In this document: positions 34,709 to 43,164 of the stretch, piece after piece
Layout of the letters: every line of letters begins with the position of its first letter
How positions within the stretch are numbered: position 1 is the first letter of the stretch
Assembly (NCBI RefSeq): GCF_900162615.1
Contig: NZ_FUFN01000008.1
Location: 62,001 to 126,000, forward strand
Source of the DNA: Virgibacillus proomii
GTDB taxonomy: Bacteria; Bacillota; Bacilli; Bacillales; Amphibacillaceae
DNA: 64,000 nt
Direction: 5' to 3'
Notes under the pieces: generated by a model
The model's database searches: none
What the model was told of the DNA's origin: nothing
What the model saw: only the letters and a program-made list of their open reading frames with translations
Program-made: the position numbers and the translations under genes

Positions 34709-36076
34709 ATGACTGAAAACAAGAACATGATTACCGTTCCTTCAGAAGAAAGAATTGGCAAACCGAACGATTTGTTTTTCATTTGGTTTGCTGCAAACAT
34801 TGGTATTTTAGGTGTTGTATATGGCGCAATGATTGTTGGTTTTCAATTAAGCTTTATTCAATCGACCTTAGCTGCCCTGATTGCCGCACTTTCCTTCGTT
34901 CTTGTTGGCTATATTAGTGTGATTGGGAAGAAAAATGGTATTACCACGTTTATGTTATCAAGAGCAGCCTTTGGAACAAAAGGAAACTGGATTCCTAATT
35001 TTCTAGGATGGTTGAATTTAGTTGGATGGCTATCTGTTAATGTCGTTACGGGCACCCTGATTTTGCTTTCCTTAGCTACTATTTTTCATATTGACCAAAA
35101 TAGTACCATCACATTGATTTGCTTGCTTATTTTTGCAACATTAGTTTTACTTTCTGGCTTATTGGATCAACAGCAATTAGCTAAATTACAAACATTTTTC
35201 ACATATGTTTTTGGCGGACTGACGCTGATTATCTTAGTTATTCTTATTCCACAGACTGACTTTCAACAACTATTTTCTATGCCAAATGGAAGTTGGTTAA
35301 AAGGATTCCTTCCAGCTGTGTCTATCATTATGGCGGGGACCGGAATTAGCTGGTCGATTGCTGGAGCAGATTACAGTGCTTATCAGGTACCAACCAATAA
35401 AAATAATGCGATTATGTTTAGTGTATTATTTGGGGCTATTATTCCTTTATTTGTAATTATGTTTGTTGGTATATTATTAAGCACTTCTTTACCAAATATT
35501 GCAACGTCAGCAAATCCAATTGATGTAATTGCTCATGCTCTTCCATCATGGATTTCAGTATTTTATTTTATAACTGCAGTAGGTGGATTAATCCCACAGT
35601 GTATTATTAGCTTAAAATCAGCAAGAGTAAATTTAGAGACGTTAAATATACAAGTATCAAATCGAGGATCATTAATGATTCATGGTGCAATCATGATCCT
35701 AATCCCTGTTTATGTGCTCTTTATTTCACAAGACTTTCTATATAATTTTCAATTATTTCTTGGATTACTCGGAATTGGAATCGCTTCCTGGGCAGCTGTT
35801 TTTATAGCTGATTACTACTTCAATCGAAAATCCGGATATGATCTAAAGCTATTAGAACCCAAAGGATCACATTCTTTTAACAAAACCGGAATTATAAGCT
35901 GGTCCATTGGTGTAATTATCGGGTTTCTATTTACTAACACCGACTTTTTTAGCGGCCCATTTGCTGGGGGTATTTTTCGAGACAATAGTTTAGGATTATT
36001 ACTTGCCTTTGCCTGTGGCTATATCGCCTATGTTCTTATCCATCCATTTATGAGTGATCGGAGGGAAAATAAATGA
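34709..36076 (+). CDS. NCS1-family purine/cytosine-type permease
   Basis: 455 residues, about 12 membrane helices. 'ERIGKPNDLFFIWFAANIGI' with the N-terminal 'NDLFFIWF' pattern, 'RAAFGTKGNWIPNFLGWLNL' and 'GISWSIAGADYSAYQVP' are typical of NCS1 (cytosine, allantoin, hydantoin, nucleoside) symporters. AAGGAGG ribosome site. Its stop overlaps the kinase start by four bases (ATGA), so the pair is translationally coupled. It takes the place of the MFS nucleoside transporter found in E. coli yegT. Confidence 0.9.
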   Translation: MTENKNMITVPSEERIGKPNDLFFIWFAANIGILGVVYGAMIVGFQLSFIQSTLAALIAALSFVLVGYISVIGKKNGITTFMLSRAAFGTKGNWIPNFLGWLNLVGWLSVNVVTGTLILLSLATIFHIDQNSTITLICLLIFATLVLLSGLLDQQQLAKLQTFFTYVFGGLTLIILVILIPQTDFQQLFSMPNGSWLKGFLPAVSIIMAGTGISWSIAGADYSAYQVPTNKNNAIMFSVLFGAIIPLFVIMFVGILLSTSLPNIATSANPIDVIAHALPSWISVFYFITAVGGLIPQCIISLKSARVNLETLNIQVSNRGSLMIHGAIMILIPVYVLFISQDFLYNFQLFLGLLGIGIASWAAVFIADYYFNRKSGYDLKLLEPKGSHSFNKTGIISWSIGVIIGFLFTNTDFFSGPFAGGIFRDNSLGLLLAFACGYIAYVLIHPFMSDRRENK

Positions 36077-36978
36077 AACTGGAACAAACAGCAAATAAAC
36101 ATGTCTTAATTATTGGAGCTGCAGTAATCGATATGATCGTTCATGTAAACCAATTACCAAAAACAGGTGAAGACATTTACGGGAAGCATGTAGAAACGAT
36201 GGTTGGCGGCTGTGCTTATAATGTACAACAAGTAATAAACCACTTTGGTATAAATCATGATTTATTTGTTCCAGTTGGTATTGGTCCGCATGCTCATATT
36301 ATTCGTACACATTTAGAAAAGCAGCAAATACCGATTATTTTAGAGGACACGTCTAAGGACAATGGGTGGAATATTTCATTTGTGGAACCGGATGGAGAAC
36401 GTACCTTTCTTACTATCCCCGGCTTGGAAACAGAATGGCGACATGAATGGTTTCAATGTATTCATCTAGCGGATTATGATTATATTTATTTGTCAGGATA
36501 TGAACTGGAGGGAACCTCTGGTGAAGTATTAATTCAGGAAATCATGCAAAATAAAGCAAACCACGCCAAAATCATTTTTGATCCTGGTCCGCGCATCGCT
36601 TATTTAAATAAAGCTGTATTGGAGACCATTTTAACTGCAAATACAATTGTGCATTGTAACTTAAGCGAATTAAAGGAGCTTATGTCTGTTAAGACGGTGG
36701 AAGAAGGTGCAACTTTCCTATATCAAAAAACCAAAGAAGCAGTTGTCATAACAATGGGAGCAGAAGGCTGTTTCTACCTAGACAAGGACCGCTCTGGAAT
36801 CATTCCAGCTAAATCAGTGAAAGTAGTTGATACCATTGGTGCAGGTGATTCCCATACAGGTGCTTTTATCAGCGGTTTAGCTCAAGGGTTAACCCTTGAG
36901 GAAGCATGTCAATTAGGTAACCGTACCTCCGAAAAAATCGTTCAGCAATCCGGCTGTAACTTGGCAAATATACTTTAA
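36073..36978 (+). CDS. PfkB-family carbohydrate/nucleoside kinase (YegV-like)
   Basis: 301 residues, ribokinase fold. Substrate-side motif 'GEDIYGKHVETMVGGCAYNV' and the ATP/anion-hole motif 'VVDTIGAGDSHTGAFISGLA' with the catalytic Asp are present. Specificity cannot be read from the sequence; the gene set suggests a sugar or nucleoside released by the hydrolase or imported by the permease. GGAGGG ribosome site inside the end of the permease gene. A strong terminator follows. Confidence 0.88.
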   Translation: MKLEQTANKHVLIIGAAVIDMIVHVNQLPKTGEDIYGKHVETMVGGCAYNVQQVINHFGINHDLFVPVGIGPHAHIIRTHLEKQQIPIILEDTSKDNGWNISFVEPDGERTFLTIPGLETEWRHEWFQCIHLADYDYIYLSGYELEGTSGEVLIQEIMQNKANHAKIIFDPGPRIAYLNKAVLETILTANTIVHCNLSELKELMSVKTVEEGATFLYQKTKEAVVITMGAEGCFYLDKDRSGIIPAKSVKVVDTIGAGDSHTGAFISGLAQGLTLEEACQLGNRTSEKIVQQSGCNLANIL

Positions 36979-36984
36979 AAACGA

Positions 36985-37025
36985 AAACAAACATCCTGCT
37001 AATTTAACAGTAGGATGTTTGTTGT
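36985..37025 (+). terminator. Terminator of the GntR-hydrolase-permease-kinase operon
   Basis: ACAAACATCCTGCT / AGTAGGATGTTTGT stem with one mismatch and an 8-base loop; a T-rich tail follows. Confidence 0.85.
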
Positions 37026-37118
37026 TAATTAAAATCTACAATTCATTGTATTCCCATTATTACTCAAGCTTTTCGCTCTGTAAAAAAACATATTCAAGTA
37101 AATCACACAAATTTATCC

Positions 37119-37811
37119 TCAATCTATACTTTTTAAATCCTTTATATAAGCTGCAACTTCTTCTAAGGTGGATGTTTTGACTTTATTAACAAAGTAGGAG
37201 CCAATTATAGCTCCATCAGCACCGTTTTTAAAAACCTCAGCTACGTCTTTTCTTTCTTTAATCCCAAAACCGACATAAATAGGTAGGTCGCTATGCTTTC
37301 TAATCCGTTGCATTGTCTCTATATAATTAGTAGGGACATGATCAAAGCTCCCTGTTTTTCCAACCCCACTCATACAATAAGCAAACAGACGATTATTTTT
37401 CAACTTTTCCTGTAAAGTAATATTGGAAATGTTCTCATTGTACAGCTGAATTGGGGATGGAAAGTCATTTAACGTAATCATTCTATCAACACAAAGCAGC
37501 CCATCATAATCCATTTTCTCATCCAGTAAATGGTATTTGTCCAAGCCGTCCTTATATGTCATTAAAACTATCTTAAATGAATATTTTTCTCGTATTTGCT
37601 GTAATATTTTGTTTAAATATACTTTATTAAAACCCTGTTGCAATACTTGTTTATGGCTATTTTGAATAATTTTTCCATCCATATGAGCATTGGCTACTGG
37701 TATACCTAATTCAAGTACATCGACATGATATTTTTCCATTATATCAAGAATGGAAAAAAATTGATGTTCATTTGGGTAACAACAAGGCAAGTAAAGTGCA
37801 AGTTGTTTCAT
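37119..37811 (-). CDS. TrpA-like TIM-barrel enzyme in a PTS operon
   Basis: 230 residues, somewhat shorter than TrpA (about 265). 'VDVLELGIPVANAHMDGKII' keeps the positions of both TrpA catalytic residues (Glu of ELG(I/V)P and Asp of the following xDG). Phosphate-binding loops 'CMSGVGKTGSF' and 'YVGFGIKERKDVAEVF...GADGAIIGSYFV' are also TrpA-like. No trpB or other trp gene is near. The gene begins four bases after the PTS IIC stop with GGAGG overlapping it. It occupies the position of UlaD (3-keto-L-gulonate-6-P decarboxylase) in ula operons, so a retro-aldol or decarboxylation step on a phosphorylated sugar acid is plausible but unproven. Confidence 0.82.
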   Translation of the reverse strand: MKQLALYLPCCYPNEHQFFSILDIMEKYHVDVLELGIPVANAHMDGKIIQNSHKQVLQQGFNKVYLNKILQQIREKYSFKIVLMTYKDGLDKYHLLDEKMDYDGLLCVDRMITLNDFPSPIQLYNENISNITLQEKLKNNRLFAYCMSGVGKTGSFDHVPTNYIETMQRIRKHSDLPIYVGFGIKERKDVAEVFKNGADGAIIGSYFVNKVKTSTLEEVAAYIKDLKSID

Positions 37812-37815
37812 ATCC

Positions 37816-39093
37816 TTATCCTCCAATCAATTTAAGCAACAGTCCTAATAACGGGCCATATAAGGCGTAGTCTGTTTCACTAAGAATCCGCATAATCGAA
37901 GCATAGGATCCAATGTACGGTAGTAAAAGTGCTTGTCCAATAATCAAAATGAAACCATTGGTGAAAGAGCCGATTAATGCCCCACGTACACCCCCGGTGG
38001 AGTTACCAAAAATAGCTGTTACAGCTCCCGTAAAGAAAGTAGGAATAAGAGCAGGAAAAACTGCAATTGGATAATCAATCATTGCTAAAAAGACCATACC
38101 AACAAAGCCTGCAATTAAACTTGTTAAAAACCCTACAATTACTGACGTTGGATAATTTGGAAATAATAGAGGTACGTCTAATCCTGGCTTTGCATTTGGT
38201 ATAACTTTATCAGCGATACCATGAAATGCAGGAATTATTTCTGCTAAGAGCATTCGTACGCCGGACAGTATTACTGTAATCCACAGACCAAATTGTAAAC
38301 CGTTCAATAAAGAAAATGTAAAGACATCTCTTCCTTCACTAATATTATTGGTAACCCAGCTCGGACCAGCTATAAAAGATACAATAAGGAATAACAAAAA
38401 CATGATAATTGTAAGCGCAATCGTCATTTCGCGAAGAAAGTTTAAACGCTTTGGAATTTTAATGTCTTCCAAATCACGCTCTTTATTTCCTAATAATCCA
38501 CCAAGTTTTGCTGCTATCCAAACCCCACTAGAACTGGAATGACCAAGCGTAAACCCCTCCCCACCTTTTACATTCTTCATAAGGGGTGCAACATAAGAAC
38601 AGGTGAAAGTTAAATAAAACCCTAAAATAAAGGAACCTGTTAATACTAGTGGGATAAATCCCATATTTGTACCAAATTTTAGTAGGGCAGCAATTAATCC
38701 TGCGTAAAAAAAGGATACGTGAGCAGACAAATGCACATATTTAAATGGTGTTAATCTGGCAAATAAAATATGGATAATAAATCCTAATGCAAATATTAAT
38801 GCCATTTCTGTTCCTATTTCCACAAAGCTTTCTGTTTGTGCCTCTGCAAGTGTTGGAATTTCTGCATTCAGGTGAAAAACTTTACTTAGCATTGGCTGTA
38901 ATGGAAGCAATGAAATTCCTAATGATTGCGCCCCAGTATTAATGAGTAAAAAGCCAATCATTGTTTTAGCAGTACTTGAAACTATTGAATCAAAGCTTTT
39001 TCTTTGTGCCAACAGCCCGATAAGTACAACTATACCGATTACAAATACTGCCTGACTGAAAACATTATCAATCAGATACATGATAAAATCCAT
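37816..39093 (-). CDS. PTS ascorbate-type IIC component (UlaA-like)
   Basis: 425 residues, about 11 helices. The family pattern is clear: 'MIGFLLINTGAQSLGISLLP', 'FKYVHLSAHVSFFYAGLIAA', 'GFTLGHSSSSGVWIAAKLGG' and 'AIFGNSTGGVRGALIGSFTN'. The UlaA/SgaT family imports L-ascorbate or related sugar acids with phosphorylation. AAGGAGAG precedes the ATG. It works with the IIB encoded upstream and the IIA domain at the C terminus of the regulator. Substrate inferred from the family only. Confidence 0.9.
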   Translation of the reverse strand: MDFIMYLIDNVFSQAVFVIGIVVLIGLLAQRKSFDSIVSSTAKTMIGFLLINTGAQSLGISLLPLQPMLSKVFHLNAEIPTLAEAQTESFVEIGTEMALIFALGFIIHILFARLTPFKYVHLSAHVSFFYAGLIAALLKFGTNMGFIPLVLTGSFILGFYLTFTCSYVAPLMKNVKGGEGFTLGHSSSSGVWIAAKLGGLLGNKERDLEDIKIPKRLNFLREMTIALTIIMFLLFLIVSFIAGPSWVTNNISEGRDVFTFSLLNGLQFGLWITVILSGVRMLLAEIIPAFHGIADKVIPNAKPGLDVPLLFPNYPTSVIVGFLTSLIAGFVGMVFLAMIDYPIAVFPALIPTFFTGAVTAIFGNSTGGVRGALIGSFTNGFILIIGQALLLPYIGSYASIMRILSETDYALYGPLLGLLLKLIGG

Positions 39094-39196
39094 AGTTGCT
39101 CTCTCCTTAGATCGTATTCAAATGCATGAATGAATTGTTATTTTAAAGAGTTTGATAGTTATTAAAACAACTGGATGTCCTAACCTTGAAAATATC

Positions 39197-39231
39197 TGGA
39201 GTAACCTATAGCGTGCATGAGTTACTCCAAT
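39197..39231. other. Hairpin between PTS IIB and IIC genes
   Basis: TGGAGTAAC / GTTACTCCA, 9-bp perfect stem with a 17-base loop, in the 188-bp IIB-IIC gap. It could be an attenuator or a processing site; no T run follows on the minus strand. Confidence 0.45.
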
Positions 39232-39281
39232 AATTACTGTTTGTACATAAATGTTGATCTAATCTTCACGCCTGCATATAT

Positions 39282-39551
39282 TTATCGAATTACTTTTAAT
39301 AATTCAGTTCTTAACAACTCTTTATCCATCATATTGTCAATTCTCACTATTTTTGCTTTGGAGTGCCGTAAAATATCTGCAAAATCTGAGGTAGTAATGA
39401 CAACATCATAATTATCTGCGCTAACAGAGCCAATATCTGAAGCCTCTACATTTGCTTGAATCCCTTCTTCAGCTAACACCTGTTGTGCAAAAACTCTAAG
39501 CATCATGCTACTTCCTACACCTGCTCCACAAACTGTAACAATATTTAACAT
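39282..39551 (-). CDS. PTS ascorbate/galactitol-type IIB component
   Basis: 89 residues. The phosphorylated Cys lies in the N-terminal P-loop 'MLNIVTVCGAGVGSSMMLRV'. The sheet/helix pattern of the UlaB/SgaB type follows, ending in 'IVRIDNMMDKELLRTELLKV'. GGAGGG ribosome site. The gene overlaps the 3' end of the regulator by seven bases, so it is coupled to it. It passes phosphate from the IIA domain to the incoming sugar acid. Confidence 0.9.
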   Translation of the reverse strand: MLNIVTVCGAGVGSSMMLRVFAQQVLAEEGIQANVEASDIGSVSADNYDVVITTSDFADILRHSKAKIVRIDNMMDKELLRTELLKVIR

Positions 39552-41626
39552 TGTTTACCCTCCCTTTGAAATATTTTCATAATTTCCTTCGGTGTTTTTG
39601 CATTTAAAATTGCAGCTAATTTATCTTCTTGATTTAATACTCCAACTAACTCAGATAATGCAGTTAAATGGGTTTCATGATCTATAGCACAAAATCCGAT
39701 AACAATTTTAACCGGATCATTGGTTCGATGACCAAATTCAATTGGTTCCTTCAATGTAACGATGCTAAAACCAATATCCTTTGCTCCATACTCTGGTCTT
39801 GCGTGAGGCATTGCTATACCAGGTGCAATGACAATATATGTGCCATTTTCGTGGACGTTATCAATCATAGCCTGGATATATGTTTGTTCAATAAGATTAT
39901 TTTTCAAAAGTATTTCCCCACTACACCTAACAGCACTATCTCTATCTTTCAGTTCTGCTTGTGTCATAATTAACTTCTCATTTAGTACTTCTATTAACAC
40001 AGGATTTGTACTCCTCTCTATTTTTGGCAAATTCGTTGCATCATGCTGAAAATAATTCTGTAATTTATTATGAAGTGCTACTGGATCATGAATGGTACAA
40101 TAGGGATAAATAATATGAAGAATATCCAACACAAGTAACTCTTCTCCTTCTAACTTTTCAAGCATCAATGTTAACTTTTGTATATCTTCTTTAGATAGTA
40201 CAGGATTAACAGTTACAACCTGTGTCTCATTCATTTCTAGCGGGACTGTCGTAATTACTAAATCAATTAATTCAGTCTGTACAATTTCATTGGCCTGTCT
40301 TGCCGGAAAAGAACCGAATACACGGAGATGAAATAAGTTCTTTAATTGAGTTGCTAACATTTGGGATGTACTCATACCTGTATCACAAACAATGATCACA
40401 ACCGGTTTTCTGCGTATACTCTTTTTTTGTCTCTCCAAAGCAGCAGTGACATACATCGTAATGAATGAAGCTTCGTCTTCATTGAAAACAATACTTAGTT
40501 TCATTTCGATAACATGAATTGCTTTCAAGACATGCTGGTGAATATAACTATAATTTTCTTTAATCTCATCCAATACTGGATTAGCGATTGTTGTCCCATT
40601 TCTAATTCGATACAATGCAGGTCGCAAATGGGCAAGTAACCCATTAAATAATTGTGCATCTTTCATTAATGGCATCTGAAATGACTCTTCCAGTTGTTTT
40701 ATAAACTCTCTGGTAACCATTTGTAAAGGTAACCACTGATCGTTTATATTTCCATATTGCTTTGCATCCTGCAAACTACTGCTGACAAGTTGAGCAGCAA
40801 AGTATAGAACTTCATTCTCAGGAAAATTAATATGGAAAAGACGATCTATTTCTTCTTTTAGGAAACAGGCAACTTCGTATTCCCTTGTTTCCCGAACACT
40901 ATCTGCCGCAGCTCCTTTTTCTAACATTTTTTCCTGTTTTACACGTGTAATTGCAAGACCGAGATGAAGCATGACTCTAAAATAGGAATGATCAGAAATG
41001 ATAATTTGAAGTTCTCTTTCTGCCATTCCAATAATATGAATAAGATGGTCAATGTCCTCAGAAGAAAGAAACTCATGGAGAATGGATTGCTTTGTATTAG
41101 AGATCTGAATGCGATTTCTTTTTTCCTCTCGAAAAAGCGCTAATAATGCTTTTCGGATAGCTAATTCGGTTCCTTCTATCTTTAAACCTTTATATGGATA
41201 GGACATTAGTGATAATTGATGAGAAATGAGCCATTTTTTCCACAGTTTCATATCATTAATGACTGTATTTCTGGAAACTTTTAAAAAGTTCGATAGTTGA
41301 TCTATCGTTACATATCCATGCTGAATGAGCAAATAGTGCAATGCGTGATATTTTCGTTCTTCCGGAGTGTGATAGCTGAATTCTTCAAGGTCAAGAAGAT
41401 CTTTTACCTTTTGCTGTTCAAGCTTATGAAGCTCTACCCGGATGCCGGCTCCTTTTTGACGTTGCAATGGCGAAAAGGAATGTTTATTAAAAAAATCGTC
41501 TATTTCCATCAAATCATTGTAAATTGTACGCTCACTAACTGAAAAATGGTCAGAAAGTTCGTTGATCGTAAAAAATTGATCATTTTCCATTAACAACAGC
41601 ATAAGATCTCTAGCTCGACTATTCAT
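39545..41626 (-). CDS. BglG/MtlR-type PRD transcriptional activator with PTS IIB-like and IIA domains
   Basis: 693 residues. Domain order: HTH_11 ('NELSDHFSVSERTIYNDLME', residues about 19-40), a second HTH ('LSNFLKVSRNTVINDMKLW'), PRD1 ('YFRVMLHLGLAITRV', about 205-230), PRD2 ('YSYIHQHVLKAIHVI'), a GatB-like IIB domain ('VIIVCDTGMSTSQMLATQLK', about 400) and a C-terminal fructose-type IIA ('IAPGIAMPHARPEYGAKDIG', active His). The IIA domain probably supplies phosphate to the separate IIB/IIC, since no other IIA gene is nearby. It controls its own operon by PTS phosphorylation state. Confidence 0.92.
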   Translation of the reverse strand: MNSRARDLMLLLMENDQFFTINELSDHFSVSERTIYNDLMEIDDFFNKHSFSPLQRQKGAGIRVELHKLEQQKVKDLLDLEEFSYHTPEERKYHALHYLLIQHGYVTIDQLSNFLKVSRNTVINDMKLWKKWLISHQLSLMSYPYKGLKIEGTELAIRKALLALFREEKRNRIQISNTKQSILHEFLSSEDIDHLIHIIGMAERELQIIISDHSYFRVMLHLGLAITRVKQEKMLEKGAAADSVRETREYEVACFLKEEIDRLFHINFPENEVLYFAAQLVSSSLQDAKQYGNINDQWLPLQMVTREFIKQLEESFQMPLMKDAQLFNGLLAHLRPALYRIRNGTTIANPVLDEIKENYSYIHQHVLKAIHVIEMKLSIVFNEDEASFITMYVTAALERQKKSIRRKPVVIIVCDTGMSTSQMLATQLKNLFHLRVFGSFPARQANEIVQTELIDLVITTVPLEMNETQVVTVNPVLSKEDIQKLTLMLEKLEGEELLVLDILHIIYPYCTIHDPVALHNKLQNYFQHDATNLPKIERSTNPVLIEVLNEKLIMTQAELKDRDSAVRCSGEILLKNNLIEQTYIQAMIDNVHENGTYIVIAPGIAMPHARPEYGAKDIGFSIVTLKEPIEFGHRTNDPVKIVIGFCAIDHETHLTALSELVGVLNQEDKLAAILNAKTPKEIMKIFQREGKQC

Positions 41627-41841
41627 CTTATCTCCACCTCATCTTCATTATAAGTTCCTATGTAAAACGGTACCAAGACCAAATAATTGCAGGTTAACTT
41701 GCAATTATTTATGAATCTGTTTCAAACGCGAATTGCAATTTGTTATATAATAAAGAAACTATCTGCTAGCTTTATTCTCATATAACAAGTTTTATTTATT
41801 TGTGTAGTTTATCCAAATAAGGTATTCCTACTTCCTATAAT

Positions 41842-42164
41842 GCGAAACTTCATTCCCCGTTGATAAAAGTATTAGAAAAACTTAGCTTTTTCGCCAAGTC
41901 TTTAGCGAAAGCTGTAGCTTTTCTTATACTACAAAGCCTACAGTTTTATACTTTCCTATAGTGGAACAAGAGCTAAAATCTCAGGCAACCATGAAAACCG
42001 CGATGTATCGCTGACGTAGTTTTCCTAGTCCTTGAAAAATTGCGATGCCTGTTCGAGTAGTTTCTTCTAGTCCCATTGAATCCGTTTAAATACCGCTATT
42101 TCCCACTTAGATTTCTCCATATTCCGTATATCTATTGAAAGTCTTACAGAATCTTAAATGCGAG
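41842..42164 (-). repeat. Composite of family A remnants around a family B copy
   Basis: 'GCGAAACTTCATTCCCC' after ATAAT resembles an A left end (41842 on). Family B copy 5 follows (41872-41966, with a CTGTAG/CTACA stem). Then come A-type tandem units ('TGAAAACCGCGATGTATCGC...CGTAG', twice) and an A right end, 'AATCTTAAATGCGAG', followed by ATAAA at 42165-42169. Confidence 0.6.
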
Positions 42165-42195
42165 ATAAAAGAACCGTAAATAAAAGATCATAAAA

Positions 42196-42221
42196 AAATC
42201 CCCCTTTGAGCAGGGGGATTT
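42196..42221. terminator. Strong hairpin terminator
   Basis: AAATCCCCCT, loop TTGAG(C), AGGGGGATTT. It follows repeat DNA and may have served the BCCT relic on the minus strand. Confidence 0.7.
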
Positions 42222-42321
42222 ATCACTTATCTATTTTATTCATGCATGCCAATTACATTCTTTGTTTAACCATTTTATCTGCTAAAGCTTTGTTCAATAG
42301 TACATATTTATCGTAACTCAT

Positions 42322-42610
42322 TCAATTTCGTATATTCGTTCTCCATGCTTTATCTTTGTCAATCATCTTCTGAACTGCAAAGATCGCTAAAAATTGGACA
42401 ATGATAATAGGAATTCCCATCAGCCCGGAAACTATTTCTAATGGAGGCAATCCACCCATCCGCATCATAATGAATGTAGTCCAGTAATTACTGCCACCAC
42501 GATAATTCGTAAATATTTAGAAGGCACAAATTTACTCATATTATCTGTACTTGTATACGATGCAATTAAGACGTAGAGTCACGCGTTGTCGTTAAGAAAA
42601 TCATCATAAC
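42322..42610 (-). pseudogene. BCCT-family (betaine/carnitine/choline) transporter C-terminal relic
   Basis: Frame-broken minus-strand sequence reads 'VMMIFLTTTRDS', 'SYTSTDNMSKFVPSKYLRII', then 'MGGLPPLEIVSGLMGIPIII' and 'VQFLAIFAVQKMIDKDKAW', matching the end of BCCT osmolyte transporters. The N-terminal 12-helix core is gone. Loss of one of the usually multiple copies is the likely explanation. Confidence 0.72.
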
Positions 42611-42617
42611 CGTTATG

Positions 42618-43083
42618 TTAAACGGATTGTCTTTTACCAAAAACGCTTTCTTTAGCAACTACTTCTCGCTTTATAGTCAGTAGATTTTCACGCATGGACT
42701 TGTTTTCAATTATCGAAACACTGGGAAAAAGCACTCTATCATAAGCAACAAGAATATTACCATCTTCTCCACTATTGACAAATCCCATCGAAACATAAAC
42801 CACTCCGCCTGTTTCCATCTTTTCTTCATCTTCTCCGTTGCTACTTCTAATGTTCATCCATGTCTGAAGCCTCTATGTCAAAAATGGTATTAAGGTACGG
42901 TAATTCCATTAAATTTACCATCAAGCTGATACGTATCCTGTTCAGTTACCAGCACCTCTCCATCCTCCTGTAAATAAGCAACGATTTTACTTTGCTCTAT
43001 AGAATAATCTACTGCAAAAACTAGAATGGGTATTATCAATATACCGATTACTAGTGCAACTAACAGGTGAGCTTCTTAACCAT
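42618..43083 (-). pseudogene. DUF2207 membrane protein, N-terminal relic
   Basis: After GGAGGT and ATG, the frame shifts within seven codons. It then reads 'LLVALVIGILIIPILVFAVD' and 'SKIVAYLQEDGEVLVTEQDT' then 'YQLDGKFNGITVP', the start of DUF2207 proteins (signal peptide plus extracellular domain). Further frame breaks follow and the membrane part is missing. It abuts the BCCT relic. A 79-residue open frame within it is incidental. Confidence 0.65.
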
Positions 43084-43164
43084 AAATTTACCTCCTTATA
43101 GCACTGAAACTAAAAAAGTTCATGTGCATATCTTAAATTACAGTTAAGAAGCTCATACAAACCG

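Noticed and set aside
37119..37811. Part of a tryptophan biosynthesis operon
   Set aside because: No other trp gene is present; spacing and direction place it in the PTS operon.
42618..42857. 79-residue open frame as a gene
   Set aside because: It lies in an alternative frame of the DUF2207 relic and has no ribosome site or recognisable family.
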